DNA of 26,105 nt, from NCBI GenBank assembly GCA_026002305.1, contig BOBI01000013.1:1-26105 (forward strand), in the 5' to 3' direction. The translations under genes were made by a program, and so were the position numbers. Positions within the stretch are counted from its first letter, which is position 1. Each line of letters begins with the position of its first letter. The notes below the pieces were generated by a model. That model made no database searches. It saw only the letters and a list, made by a program, of their open reading frames with translations, and was not told the origin of the DNA. This document shows positions 7,926 to 16,290 of this stretch, piece by piece. This DNA is from Spirochaetia bacterium. GTDB taxonomy: Bacteria; Spirochaetota; Spirochaetia; Treponematales; Breznakiellaceae.

Positions 7926-8630
7926 GTGAAAAGTGAATTTTTATCATTACGCCAAGAGGCTTTCGAGGCCAATATGGAGATTCCACAGCGTGGCCTTGCC
8001 ATATATACATGGGGAAATGTGTCGGCATTTGATGCGGCTAGAAGTGTTTTTGCGATAAAGCCTTCCGGCGTGCCCTACGACAGGTTGACGCCGGAATCAA
8101 TGGTGGTTGTAGATCTAGACGGCAAAGTTGCGGACGGGACGCTACGGCCTTCGTCCGACACAAAAACACACCTTGTGTTGTACCGTGAATTTTCAGGTTT
8201 AGGGGGCATTACACATACCCATTCACCATACGCGGTGGCGTGGGCGCAGGCGCGTAAAAGTTTGCCTGTTTTCGGAACAACCCATGCCGACCACGGCGCG
8301 GAAAGCGTGCTCTGTACGCCATTTATGAGCAGCGAGGCGGTCAACAGGGATTACGAGCTTGAAACCGGCAGCCTGATAGTAGAAACCTTTAAAAAAGAAA
8401 ACCGAAACCCCCACGATATGGAAATGGTTCTTGTAGCGGGACACGGCCCCTTTACATGGGGCAAGGATGCCGCAGACTCCGTCTACCATGCCGCAGTTTT
8501 GGAGGAGATTTGTAAAATGGGAATTTTAACCTTACAGCTTGAACCGCATACGCCCCAACTGCCCGAATACATTATTCGCAAACACTGGGAACGCAAACAC
8601 GGCGCGGGCGCCTATTACGGGCAAAAATGA
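7926..8630 (+). CDS. araD: L-ribulose-5-phosphate 4-epimerase family protein
   Basis: This class II aldolase/epimerase of 234 residues (E. coli AraD has 231) converts L-ribulose 5-phosphate to D-xylulose 5-phosphate, linking arabinose or ascorbate-type sugar catabolism to the pentose phosphate pathway. Metal ligands are visible as His97 and His99 in THTHSPYA and His173 in AGHGPFTWG. The active-site SSD (76-78), Asp122 in GTTHADHG and the C-terminal AGAYYGQK are also conserved. The start is the GTG at 7926, with AAGGAG 6 bases upstream; a 20-residue upstream extension has no ribosome site. No araA, araB or ula genes lie nearby, so UlaF/SgbE-type use cannot be excluded. It ends 6 bases from the stop of convergent tpiA. 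Confidence 0.93.
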   Translation: MKSEFLSLRQEAFEANMEIPQRGLAIYTWGNVSAFDAARSVFAIKPSGVPYDRLTPESMVVVDLDGKVADGTLRPSSDTKTHLVLYREFSGLGGITHTHSPYAVAWAQARKSLPVFGTTHADHGAESVLCTPFMSSEAVNRDYELETGSLIVETFKKENRNPHDMEMVLVAGHGPFTWGKDAADSVYHAAVLEEICKMGILTLQLEPHTPQLPEYIIRKHWERKHGAGAYYGQK

Positions 8631-8636
8631 GGGCGG

Positions 8637-9389
8637 TTACGCAAACTTTGCTATAGGCACAAAGGTGTCGGCCTTAAGAGCCGCGCCGCCAACCAAAGCG
8701 CCGTCAATGTTTTCTTTAGCCATAAGCTGCGTGGCATTTTCAGGCTTTACCGAGCCGCCGTACTGAATAATAATTTTTGCGGCCTCCGCCCCTCCGTATA
8801 ACTTTTCCACGACGTTGCGGATACTGCCATGGATAGCGTCGGCATCTTCCGGCGTGGCTGTTTTCCCGGTGCCTATAGCCCAAACCGGCTCGTAGGCGAT
8901 GGTAACACGGGAAAGGCCGCCCGCCGTTACACCCTTTAAGCCTTCGGTAGTCTGCCTTTCGCAAACAGCTTCCGCCCTGCCCTGTTCGCGTTCTTCCAGA
9001 AGCTCGCCAACGCAGAGAATCACATCAAAGCCGTGCTTTAGCGCAAGCAGCACCTTCTTGTTGATAAGCGCGTCATCTTCCCTATAGTTATGCCGCCTCT
9101 CGCTGTGCCCAAGTATTATCGCCTGTACACCCAGATCCTTCAGTTGTAGCACCGAAACCTCCCCCGTATGCGCCCCCTGCTCCTCGACAGCGCAATTTTG
9201 CGCCCCCAAAAGAATATTTGTCCCCTTTACAATAGGCGCAACCGTCTCAAGCAGCGTAAAACCCGGCGCCACAAGGTATTTGTGCTTACCGTCTTTCAAA
9301 GCCTCCACAAGCTCCTTCGCCAATGCTGCCGCCTCGGCGCGTGTTTTGTGCATCTTCCAGTTACCCGCGATATAATAATTTCTTGCCAT
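8637..9389 (-). CDS. tpiA: Triosephosphate isomerase
   Basis: This TIM-barrel enzyme of 250 residues interconverts dihydroxyacetone phosphate and glyceraldehyde 3-phosphate in glycolysis. All hallmarks are present: Asn10 and Lys12 in AGNWKMHK, catalytic His96 in ILGHSERR, catalytic Glu168 in AYEPVWAIGTG, the mobile loop after it, and the phosphate-binding GGSVKP and GALVGGAAL loops. AAGGAG (9396-9401) lies 6 bases before the ATG. It appears to be a single-gene unit, with convergent araD downstream and the edge of the accessory island upstream. Confidence 0.98.
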   Translation of the reverse strand: MARNYYIAGNWKMHKTRAEAAALAKELVEALKDGKHKYLVAPGFTLLETVAPIVKGTNILLGAQNCAVEEQGAHTGEVSVLQLKDLGVQAIILGHSERRHNYREDDALINKKVLLALKHGFDVILCVGELLEEREQGRAEAVCERQTTEGLKGVTAGGLSRVTIAYEPVWAIGTGKTATPEDADAIHGSIRNVVEKLYGGAEAAKIIIQYGGSVKPENATQLMAKENIDGALVGGAALKADTFVPIAKFA

Positions 9390-9450
9390 GTTTAACTCCT
9401 TCGATTAACTTTCGCACGCAATATGGGTGCGCTTTTATTAGTTTTGTTTT

Positions 9451-9456
9451 AGTATA
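9451..9456 (-). promoter_or_regulatory. -10-like element upstream of tpiA
   Basis: TATACT on the minus strand lies about 61 bases before the tpiA ATG. The expected -35 position holds an AT-rich sequence with no good TTGACA match. Confidence 0.35.
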
Positions 9457-9502
9457 TCAAAAAATAATAAAATTGAGGAGCACCGGACGCTTAAATACCC
9501 AA

Positions 9503-9533
9503 ACATGGTTTGCACCGGTGCGGGAAACCATGT
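9503..9533. repeat. Stem-loop with 9-bp perfect stem
   Basis: ACATGGTTT (9503-9511) pairs perfectly with AAACCATGT (9525-9533) around a 13-base GC-rich loop that itself holds the palindrome GCACCGGTGC. No T-run follows on either strand, so it is not a standard terminator. It could be a small repeat-element end or a protein site. Confidence 0.6.
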
Positions 9534-9547
9534 GATGTGCCTTTGGT

Positions 9548-9573
9548 AAAAAGGCTGCATTTACAGAAATTTT
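9548..9573 (+). repeat. Left copy of the 26-bp direct repeat flanking the RM island
   Basis: It matches 17443-17468 at 25 of 26 positions; the shared 18-base core is TGCATTTACAGAAATTTT. Similarity extends a few bases further left (TTTGG in both, with one extra base here). Both copies have the same orientation, 7.9 kb apart, and enclose the RM/PIN operon. Confidence 0.85.
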
Positions 9574-9657
9574 ATGCATAGATTATATTGCATAAAATCT
9601 CCGGGGGACTACATGAACATTTTTTGTGTATATAGTGTTATGCGAGATTTTTTATGC
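9569..9657 (+). repeat. Three-part inverted-repeat set able to form alternative hairpins
   Basis: Segment A (ATTTTATGCA, 9569-9578) pairs perfectly over 10 bp with segment B (TGCATAAAAT, 9589-9598). Segment B extended (9590-9601) also pairs with segment C (9644-9657): 8 bp, a 2-base bulge, then 4 bp. A:B and B:C cannot form together, an attenuator-like arrangement. Alternatively the three copies are binding sites for one regulator. Confidence 0.45.
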
Positions 9658-9702
9658 CATGGTTCCGCACGTCCTTGCGCGGCGATGTACTGGTATTGTT
9701 GA
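9613..9702 (+). CDS. Possible small leader ORF, 29 residues
   Basis: ATG at 9613 follows GGGGGA at a suitable distance for a ribosome site, and the frame runs 29 codons to TGA at 9700. The peptide is Cys-rich (5 Cys) with no recognised family. A TTTACA (9560-9565) and TATATT (9584-9589) 18 bases apart could form a promoter. Chance occurrence is quite possible. Confidence 0.2.
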   Translation: MNIFCVYSVMRDFLCHGSARPCAAMYWYC

Positions 9703-9727
9703 AGGTTTTGGAAATAAGCCCTATAAT
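9699..9727 (+). promoter_or_regulatory. Predicted leaderless promoter of the RM operon
   Basis: TTGAAG (9699-9704), a 17-base spacer and perfect TATAAT (9722-9727), then 8 bases to the RM1 ATG. No Shine-Dalgarno precedes the ATG, so the transcript probably starts at or within a base or two of the start codon. Confidence 0.6.
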
Positions 9728-9735
9728 AGACCAAT

Positions 9736-12561
9736 ATGAAGGACAAAATTGCCCAACTTTCGATTGACGTTGACTCAGCCTCTGCGAGTCTTAAAAAACT
9801 TACAGACCGCTTTGAGTCAAATTATGCACAATATATGAGCAATGAGTACGACGAATCGAATACACGGACTGATTTTATAGACAGGTTTTTCGAGTTGTTG
9901 GGTTGGGATGTACGGAACGAACAGGGTTTTTCAGAAATTTACCGTGATGTAGTCCGGGAAGATAAAGTCGTAATTAACGGACAAACAAAAGCACCGGATT
10001 ATAGCTTTCGTGTTGGCGGAATAGTAAAGTTTTATGTCGAGGCAAAAAAGCCTTCTGTAAATATAAAGGAAAATACAGAACCGGCATATCAAGTTAGACG
10101 TTACGCATGGACAAAAAAATTACCGTTATCAATTCTTACCGATTTTGAAGAATTCGCGATATACGATACCCGTATAAAACCAAATTCAAATGATGCCGCA
10201 TCTGCGGCGCGCATTTTTTATTGCACATTCCGTGAATACGAAAAGCACTTTGATTTTATTTACAATACATTTTCAAAAAACGCAATTCTTAAAGGGAGCT
10301 TTGATAAGTATATTGACGAGAATAAAAACAAAAAAGGTACAGCCGAAGTAGACAGTGAACTATTAAATCTTGTAGAAGAATGGCGTATGGATCTGGCACG
10401 CAATATCGCCTTGCGTAATAATAATATTTCAATTTACAACTTGAATACTATTGTTCAAAAAATTACCAGCCGCATAATATTTTTGCGTATTACGGAGGAT
10501 AAGGGAATTGAAGATGCGGATTCTCTGCTCACTGCATCAAAGTGTCCAAACATTTATGAACATTTGAATCATCTTTTTGTTAAAGCTAATGTAAAATACA
10601 ATTCAGGATTATTTAAAACAGAAAAATGGATCGAAGATGTTATAATTGACGATAAGATTTTACAAAACATTATCGAATGTTTATATTATCCAAAAAGCCC
10701 TTACGAATTTTCTGTTTTGCCAATCGAAATTCTTGGAAACATTTACGAAAAGTTTTTAGGAAAGACAATTTACTTTAGAGGTGTAAAAGGCGGACATACC
10801 GCCATCATCGAAGAAAAACCCGAAGTGAAAAAAGCGGGCGGTGTTTTTTATACACCACAGTATATAGTGGATTTTATTGTGCAAAATACAATCGGTATTA
10901 TGATCAAGGATAAAACGCCCGACGAAATCGCCGCTTTGCGTTTTGTAGATCCTGCTTGTGGTTCGGGATCATTTTTAGTTGGCGTCTACCAGTATCTTTT
11001 AAACTATCATCTTGATTATTACAGCAGCGAAAAGAATTTAAAAAGTTCTCTAAAAAAAGAAAAGATATACGAAGCAACACACGGGGCTTATAAATTGACA
11101 ATAAGCGAGAAACAAAAAATTTTACAAAACAATATTTACGGTGTTGATATTGATAATCAGGCAGTTGAAGTTACAAAACTTTCATTGTATTTAAAGCTGT
11201 TAGAAAACGAAGGCAATGAAGCAAAAGAACAATTATATAAATTTACAGACATTACCTTACTGCCGTCTTTGGAAAATAATATAAAATGCGGAAATTCGCT
11301 TATCGGTACCGATTTTTACGCACAGGGTGAACTTAGCTTGAGTGAGGAAGAACAATTTAAAGTTAATTGCTTTGATTGGGAAAAAGAGTTTGCAGCGATT
11401 TTCAAGAATGACGGCTTTGATGCTGTGATTGGGAATCCGCCGTATGGGGCAGAGCTTCTAGATAGTGAACGGGAATATTTAGATAGCAAATTTAAAATTG
11501 GTAACACAGATACTGCCGCACTATTTTTATTAAAAGCTAGAAACTTATTAAATGAAAATGGAAAGACAGGTTTTATAATTCCAAAGGCTTTTACTTATGC
11601 ATCTAATTGGCAGAAGACAAGAAATATCATTCTTCCTGATATAGAAGTTGTGGCTGATTGTGGAAAGGTTTGGCAGGAAGTAAAACTTGAAATGAGTATA
11701 TGTATTAACCAAAAAAACAATAAAAAATCTACATTTGTTTACTATAAAAGGGAAGATAAAAAACTTACCAAATTCGGCTCAAAAAAAAGAGCGCTTTGCA
11801 AAGAATTTGATTTAATTTTAAACGGTGTTGACGATAAAGAAACAGAAATTGGGTTAAAAATAAAACGAGCTAACAAAACACTAAATGATTTTATAGAAAA
11901 TAAGCGTGGTGCTATGTTGCAAAAAAATGTTTCTAAAAAAGGAAATATTTTTGTTTTGGCAGGAAAACAAGTTGGAAGATATTTTTTGGAAACAAAAATA
12001 GTAAAAGGAAAAATTGATTCTAAATTAGTTTTAGATGAAAAAGCATTGTTAGCAAATAATTCTGTATTAGTTCAGAATATTGTTGCACATATTGAAAAAC
12101 CATATCCGCATATTTTGATAAGTGCTTCTTTAAATAATTTAGAAAACAGAAAATCATTTGTAATTTTAGACACCGTAAATCAATTAACTATAAAAAATGA
12201 TTTCTCACCAACTTTTATTTTAGGTATAATAAACTCACATCTAGTTTCTTGGTACGCATACCGTTTTATTTTTGCCAATGCCATTAGAACAATGCATTTT
12301 GACAGTGTAACAACAATGAAGATTCCTTTTCCCGAAATATACCTTTCCAAACCTGCCGACAAAACAGAGCACGACAAACTTGTTACGCTTGTGGACAAGA
12401 TGCTTGACTTAAAGCGCAGAGAGCACGATGAACCTAATCCACAGGCGAAAACGGTGTTGCAACGGCAAATTGACGCTGTGGATTCGCAGATTGATACGGT
12501 GGTGTATAAGCTGTACAATTTGACGGACGATGAGGTTAAAGTAGTGGAGGGAGAACAATGA
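9736..12561 (+). CDS. Single-chain restriction-modification enzyme RM1 (Type IIG-like, Eco57I/TaqI-type)
   Basis: This 941-residue protein joins a nuclease, a DNA N6-adenine methylase and a target-recognition region in one chain. The N-terminal domain (about 20-200) resembles HsdR_N, with Glu53, PD at 87-88 and the E-x-K of VEAKK (Glu102, Lys104), the PD-(D/E)XK active site. A helical linker follows to about 330, then SAM-binding motif I DPACGSGSF (405-413), VDIDNQAVEVTKLSLYL, and catalytic NPPY (567-570). The C-terminal third varies in sequence and is the likely TaqI-like specificity domain, ending in a helical segment rich in charged residues. It is expected to methylate one DNA sequence and cut unmodified DNA. 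It opens the operon, and its stop overlaps the PIN gene start by 4 bases. Its nuclease region is nearly identical in DNA to that of RM2. Confidence 0.9.
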   Translation: MKDKIAQLSIDVDSASASLKKLTDRFESNYAQYMSNEYDESNTRTDFIDRFFELLGWDVRNEQGFSEIYRDVVREDKVVINGQTKAPDYSFRVGGIVKFYVEAKKPSVNIKENTEPAYQVRRYAWTKKLPLSILTDFEEFAIYDTRIKPNSNDAASAARIFYCTFREYEKHFDFIYNTFSKNAILKGSFDKYIDENKNKKGTAEVDSELLNLVEEWRMDLARNIALRNNNISIYNLNTIVQKITSRIIFLRITEDKGIEDADSLLTASKCPNIYEHLNHLFVKANVKYNSGLFKTEKWIEDVIIDDKILQNIIECLYYPKSPYEFSVLPIEILGNIYEKFLGKTIYFRGVKGGHTAIIEEKPEVKKAGGVFYTPQYIVDFIVQNTIGIMIKDKTPDEIAALRFVDPACGSGSFLVGVYQYLLNYHLDYYSSEKNLKSSLKKEKIYEATHGAYKLTISEKQKILQNNIYGVDIDNQAVEVTKLSLYLKLLENEGNEAKEQLYKFTDITLLPSLENNIKCGNSLIGTDFYAQGELSLSEEEQFKVNCFDWEKEFAAIFKNDGFDAVIGNPPYGAELLDSEREYLDSKFKIGNTDTAALFLLKARNLLNENGKTGFIIPKAFTYASNWQKTRNIILPDIEVVADCGKVWQEVKLEMSICINQKNNKKSTFVYYKREDKKLTKFGSKKRALCKEFDLILNGVDDKETEIGLKIKRANKTLNDFIENKRGAMLQKNVSKKGNIFVLAGKQVGRYFLETKIVKGKIDSKLVLDEKALLANNSVLVQNIVAHIEKPYPHILISASLNNLENRKSFVILDTVNQLTIKNDFSPTFILGIINSHLVSWYAYRFIFANAIRTMHFDSVTTMKIPFPEIYLSKPADKTEHDKLVTLVDKMLDLKRREHDEPNPQAKTVLQRQIDAVDSQIDTVVYKLYNLTDDEVKVVEGEQ
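9847..10334 (+). repeat. Nuclease-domain segment shared with RM2 (copy 1)
   Basis: This 488-bp segment aligns without gaps to 13336-13823 with about 20 mismatches by eye (about 96% identity), many of them silent. Similarity falls sharply at the right edge, where the proteins remain only moderately alike. This points to recent gene conversion or domain exchange. Confidence 0.85.
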
Positions 12562-13031
12562 AAAAACTTAAATTATATCTTGATACTTCCATTATTAGTT
12601 ATCTTGATCAACAAGATTCCCCTGAAAAAATGACAGAGACGCATCGGTTTTGGGATCAACTAAAAGCCGGAGTGTATTCTGTTGTTCTATCTGATGTCGA
12701 TATTATCGAAATTGATGGTTGCGAAGAAGAAAAAAGAGATAAATTAAAAAATTATTTAAAAGATATAGAATACGAATTGATAAAATCAGAACCAAAAGCT
12801 GTTGATATTGCAAGCCGTATTGTTGACTTGGGTATTCTAAAACAAAAAAGTTTTGATGATTGCCGCCATATAGCAAATGCCATCGTAAGCGGCTGCGATG
12901 CAATAGTTTCGTGGAATTTTAAACATATTGTAAACCATAAAACGATGATAGGTATAAAAGCCATTACTGCGCTTGAAGGGTATAGCGACCTCTTAATATA
13001 TTCCCCGCCAAGCCTAATAGAAGGAGAATAA
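12558..13031 (+). CDS. PIN-domain ribonuclease, VapC-like toxin candidate
   Basis: This 157-residue PIN-fold protein is a predicted metal-dependent RNase; VapC relatives cut tRNA or rRNA. The acidic residues expected in the active site are visible: Asp9 in LYLDTS, Glu51 in DVDIIEID, Asp100/Asp101 in FDDCRHIANAI and Asp114 in GCDAIVSWN. Its ATG overlaps the RM1 stop (ATGA, 4 bases), so it is translationally coupled to the restriction enzyme. A 66-residue antitoxin-like gene follows after one base. The toxin-before-antitoxin order is less common than antitoxin first. The name VapC is not certain, since this subfamily is typed only by its partner. Confidence 0.85.
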   Translation: MKKLKLYLDTSIISYLDQQDSPEKMTETHRFWDQLKAGVYSVVLSDVDIIEIDGCEEEKRDKLKNYLKDIEYELIKSEPKAVDIASRIVDLGILKQKSFDDCRHIANAIVSGCDAIVSWNFKHIVNHKTMIGIKAITALEGYSDLLIYSPPSLIEGE

Positions 13032-13032
13032 A

Positions 13033-13233
13033 ATGATACACTATGACATTCCAAAGCCAGACTTAAGTCCTAATTTTACTCTCGATGACATTCATAAAAT
13101 ACGAGAGTGGAATTACGAACGTCTTAAAGATGCAACTGTAGAGGAGCAATTAGCCGATATTCACAAACGAGCAGAGCCGCTAATCTTAGAATTGAACGCT
13201 CAAAAAAATGTTGGAAACAATCATACAAAATAA
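13033..13233 (+). CDS. Small antitoxin-like partner of the PIN protein
   Basis: This 66-residue charged protein begins MIHYDIPKPDLSPNFTLDDI, a start I associate with small proteins encoded beside PIN toxins (a Pro-rich opening, then an IREWNYE helix). It is mostly helical in appearance, with no clear ribbon-helix-helix or AbrB motif. Ribosome site GAAGGAG lies just upstream, inside the end of the PIN gene, and the gap between the genes is one base. Its likely role is to bind and restrain the PIN nuclease; this rests on context and general resemblance. Confidence 0.75.
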   Translation: MIHYDIPKPDLSPNFTLDDIHKIREWNYERLKDATVEEQLADIHKRAEPLILELNAQKNVGNNHTK

Positions 13234-13257
13234 CAATAGGAATATGCCAATAACAAC

Positions 13258-16200
13258 ATGAATGAAAAAAATAATAAACTTAAAACCTTAACAGACCGCT
13301 TTGAGTCAAATTTGCCATCATATATTAGCAATTCCTACGACGAATCGAATACACGGACTGATTTTATAGACAGGTTTTTAGAGTTGTTGGGTTGGGATGT
13401 ACGAAACGAACAGGGTTTTTCAGAAATTTACCGTGATGTAGTTCGGGAAGATAAAGTCGTAATTAACGGACAAACAAAAGCACCGGATTATAGCTTTCGT
13501 GTTGGCGGAATAGTAAAGTTTTATGTCGAGGCAAAAAAGCCTTCTGTCAACATAAAGGAAAATACCGAACCGGCATATCAAGTTAGGCGTTACGCGTGGA
13601 CAAAGAAATTACCTTTATCAATTCTTACCGATTTTGAGGAATTTGCGATATACGATACCCGCATAAAACCAAATTCAACTGATGCCGCATCTGTGGCGCG
13701 CATTTTTTATTGCACATTCCATGAGTATGAAAAGCAATTTGATTTTATTTACAATACATTTTCAAAAAACGCAATCCTTAAAGGGAGCTTTGATAAGTAT
13801 ATTGACGAGAATAAAAACAAAAAGGGAACGAGTGAAGTAGATAGCGACTTGCTTTCGACAATTGAATCATGGAGAGAACAACTCTCAAAAAACATTGCAA
13901 TACGAAACAACGAAATTTCAATTTACAAACTAAATACCGCCGTTCAAAAAATTATTGACAGAGTAATATTTTTGCGCATAGCCGAAGACAAATCTATTGA
14001 AGATGAGGCAGTTTTAAAAACGGTAATTCAGACTCAAAACATTTACGAGAAATTAAATCTTCTTTTTGAAAAAGCTAATATAAAATATAATTCTGGACTT
14101 TTTATAAGTGATGAGTGGCTTCTCCATTTAAACATTGACGATAAAATATTAAAAGATATTATCGAAAATCTTTATTACCCAAAATGTCCCTATGAATTTT
14201 CTGTCCTTCCAATCGAAATACTCGGCAACATTTACGAAAAGTTTCTAGGAAAAGAAATAAGCTTTAGAGGAGTAAAAGGCGGACATACTGCAATAATTGA
14301 AGATAAACCGGAGGTTAAAAAAGCCGGAGGCGTATTTTATACGCCGCAATATATTGTGGACTTTATTGTTAGAGAAACTATCGGAAAAGCCATAAACGGT
14401 AGAGCTCCGATAGATGTCGTAAATTTAAAAATTTGCGACCCTTCATGCGGTAGCGGGTCTTTTCTTGTTGGCTCATACACTTATCTATTAAATTACCATC
14501 TAAATTATTATTGCCAAGAAAAAAATATTAAAAATGCTTTAAAGAACGAAAAAATATACGAAACAACAAATAAAAACCAAGGCACTAATTACAAACTTAC
14601 AATAACGGAAAAACAAAAAATCCTTTTAAACAATATCTATGGAGTTGATATAGACAGTCAAGCTGTTGAAGTAACAAAATTAAGTTTGTATTTGAAACTT
14701 TTAGAGAATGAAACAAAAGAAGCGGAAGGCCAACTGTTTAAGCACAGCGATTTAGCCTTATTACCTTCGCTTGAAAATAATATCAAATGCGGAAACAGTT
14801 TAATAAACACAGATTTTTACGACAAAAAGGATACTTTTAATTTTGATGTAGAACAGCAGCGAAAAATAAATGCTTTTGACTGGAAAGAAGAGTTTTTAGA
14901 TATATTTAAAAATGGCGGTTTTGATATTGTTATTGGTAATCCGCCGTATGTTAAAGAATATACCTCCCGTGAAATTTTTGAAGATATTAAAAAATCACAT
15001 TTAGCTAAATATTATGAAGGCAAAATGGATTTATGGTATTTCTTTGTCTGCCATGGAATTGATATTTTAAAGCCAACCGGAAAGTTAGGGTTTATCGCAC
15101 CAAGTAATTGGATAACTAATTCGGGGGCTTCGATTTTACGAAATAAACTCATGACAGAATCCAAAATAGAAAATTATGTTGATTTTGGCGATTTTATGGT
15201 TTTTGCAGAAGCAAGCATACAAACCTGCGTCTTTATTCTAAATAAACAACTTGCACCGGAAGGTTATACAATAACGTTTAACAAAGTGCTTTCAAAAAAA
15301 ATAAGTGCAACTGAGCTTATTGCATATTTAACAAATAATCAAACCACAAAAAACGTAAGCTCTACAAGTGTTTTAATAAATCCTGCAATTATGAAAGATG
15401 GATTGATAAACTTTGTAGGGAATGATAAAGAAAAAATACTGCAAAAAATTGCAGGTCTTGCAAATTATACTTTTAATGAAAAAGAAATTGCACAGGGTAT
15501 TGTGTGTCCGCAAGATTCATTACTTACAAAGCATTTAGATGTTCTAAAAAATAATGACTTGAAAAAAGGCGATGGTGTTTTTGTAATTAACACTATCGAA
15601 AAAACAAATTTAAAATTAGCACAAAAAGAAGATAGTATTGTAAAACCTTATTATACTACAGAGCAATTAAAAACCTATTTTGGTGATACAAATAATTCTC
15701 ATTGGGTTATTTATTCAGATTTATCCGTTAGGCAAAACATTTCAAAATACCCAAACATAAAACAACATCTTGATAAATACAAAAAAATTATAACTTCGGA
15801 TTTTGCACCGTATGGATTACACAGGGCGCGTGAGCAAAAGTTTTTTGAAGGCGAAAAAATAATATCTCTGCGAAAAACGCCATACCCTCGTTTTACATAT
15901 AATGATTTTCCTTGTTATGTTTCACAATCATACTATGTATTAAAACCACAGAATATAAATTTAAAATATTTATTAGGAATTCTAAACTCACACCTTATGT
16001 ATTTTTGGCTTTATAACAGAGGTAAAAAACAAGGCGAGCAATTACAGGTTGATAAAGAACCATTATTAGACATTCCCGTGTTTATAGGAACAGACGCTCA
16101 GCAACAAGAGCTAATTGATCTTGTTGACAAAATGCTTATGCTGCTCAAACAAGAACATGAGACAGCAGATACCGATTCAAAAAACATAATACAGCGCACT

Positions 16201-16290
16201 ATAAAAGCTACGCAAAAAATGATTGATAAAGCGGTGTATGGTTTGTATAGATTGGATATTGACGAAGTTGATATATTGGAGAGGGCATGA
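13258..16290 (+). CDS. Single-chain restriction-modification enzyme RM2 (Type IIG-like, paralogue of RM1)
   Basis: This 1010-residue paralogue of RM1 has the same plan: PD-(D/E)XK nuclease with PD at 76-77 and Glu91-Ala-Lys93, a helical linker, SAM motif I DPSCGSGSF (394-402), VDIDSQAVEVTKLSLYL, NPPY at 561-564, then a C-terminal specificity region. From about residue 27 to 190 the protein is almost identical to RM1. The methylase core is clearly related but diverged. The region after NPPY is hardly alike, so a different recognition sequence is expected. The start ATG at 13258 has no strong Shine-Dalgarno (AGGA about 15 bases upstream). The stop at 16288-16290 directly touches the TTG start of the large PIN-like gene. 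No frameshift or missing catalytic residue was seen. Confidence 0.9.
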   Translation: MNEKNNKLKTLTDRFESNLPSYISNSYDESNTRTDFIDRFLELLGWDVRNEQGFSEIYRDVVREDKVVINGQTKAPDYSFRVGGIVKFYVEAKKPSVNIKENTEPAYQVRRYAWTKKLPLSILTDFEEFAIYDTRIKPNSTDAASVARIFYCTFHEYEKQFDFIYNTFSKNAILKGSFDKYIDENKNKKGTSEVDSDLLSTIESWREQLSKNIAIRNNEISIYKLNTAVQKIIDRVIFLRIAEDKSIEDEAVLKTVIQTQNIYEKLNLLFEKANIKYNSGLFISDEWLLHLNIDDKILKDIIENLYYPKCPYEFSVLPIEILGNIYEKFLGKEISFRGVKGGHTAIIEDKPEVKKAGGVFYTPQYIVDFIVRETIGKAINGRAPIDVVNLKICDPSCGSGSFLVGSYTYLLNYHLNYYCQEKNIKNALKNEKIYETTNKNQGTNYKLTITEKQKILLNNIYGVDIDSQAVEVTKLSLYLKLLENETKEAEGQLFKHSDLALLPSLENNIKCGNSLINTDFYDKKDTFNFDVEQQRKINAFDWKEEFLDIFKNGGFDIVIGNPPYVKEYTSREIFEDIKKSHLAKYYEGKMDLWYFFVCHGIDILKPTGKLGFIAPSNWITNSGASILRNKLMTESKIENYVDFGDFMVFAEASIQTCVFILNKQLAPEGYTITFNKVLSKKISATELIAYLTNNQTTKNVSSTSVLINPAIMKDGLINFVGNDKEKILQKIAGLANYTFNEKEIAQGIVCPQDSLLTKHLDVLKNNDLKKGDGVFVINTIEKTNLKLAQKEDSIVKPYYTTEQLKTYFGDTNNSHWVIYSDLSVRQNISKYPNIKQHLDKYKKIITSDFAPYGLHRAREQKFFEGEKIISLRKTPYPRFTYNDFPCYVSQSYYVLKPQNINLKYLLGILNSHLMYFWLYNRGKKQGEQLQVDKEPLLDIPVFIGTDAQQQELIDLVDKMLMLLKQEHETADTDSKNIIQRTIKATQKMIDKAVYGLYRLDIDEVDILERA
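13336..13823 (+). repeat. Nuclease-domain segment shared with RM1 (copy 2)
   Basis: Counterpart of 9847-10334; see that entry for the alignment. A direct repeat of this length and identity, 3.5 kb apart, is itself a substrate for recombination that could fuse RM1 and RM2 and delete the toxin-antitoxin pair. Confidence 0.85.

Larger units (their letters stand above)
9390..9735. other. Intergenic region at the left edge of the accessory island
   Basis: This stretch of about 346 bases has no convincing ordinary gene. It holds, in order, the tpiA promoter region, a stem-loop (9503-9533), the left copy of the island-flanking repeat (9548-9573), a set of competing inverted repeats (9569-9657), a possible 29-codon reading frame (9613-9702) and the RM1 promoter. 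No tRNA or rRNA was seen. Confidence 0.7.

Noticed and set aside
8539..9395. Plus-strand open frames opposite tpiA
   Set aside because: Shadows of tpiA, whose catalytic motifs are all present on the minus strand.
9390..9735. tRNA or integrase attachment tRNA at the island edge
   Set aside because: No cloverleaf, T-loop consensus or anticodon arm could be traced in either strand.
11799..11806. Run of eight A in RM1, possible phase-variation tract
   Set aside because: The AT-rich island has many short A runs, the frame is intact and the run is too short to claim slippage.
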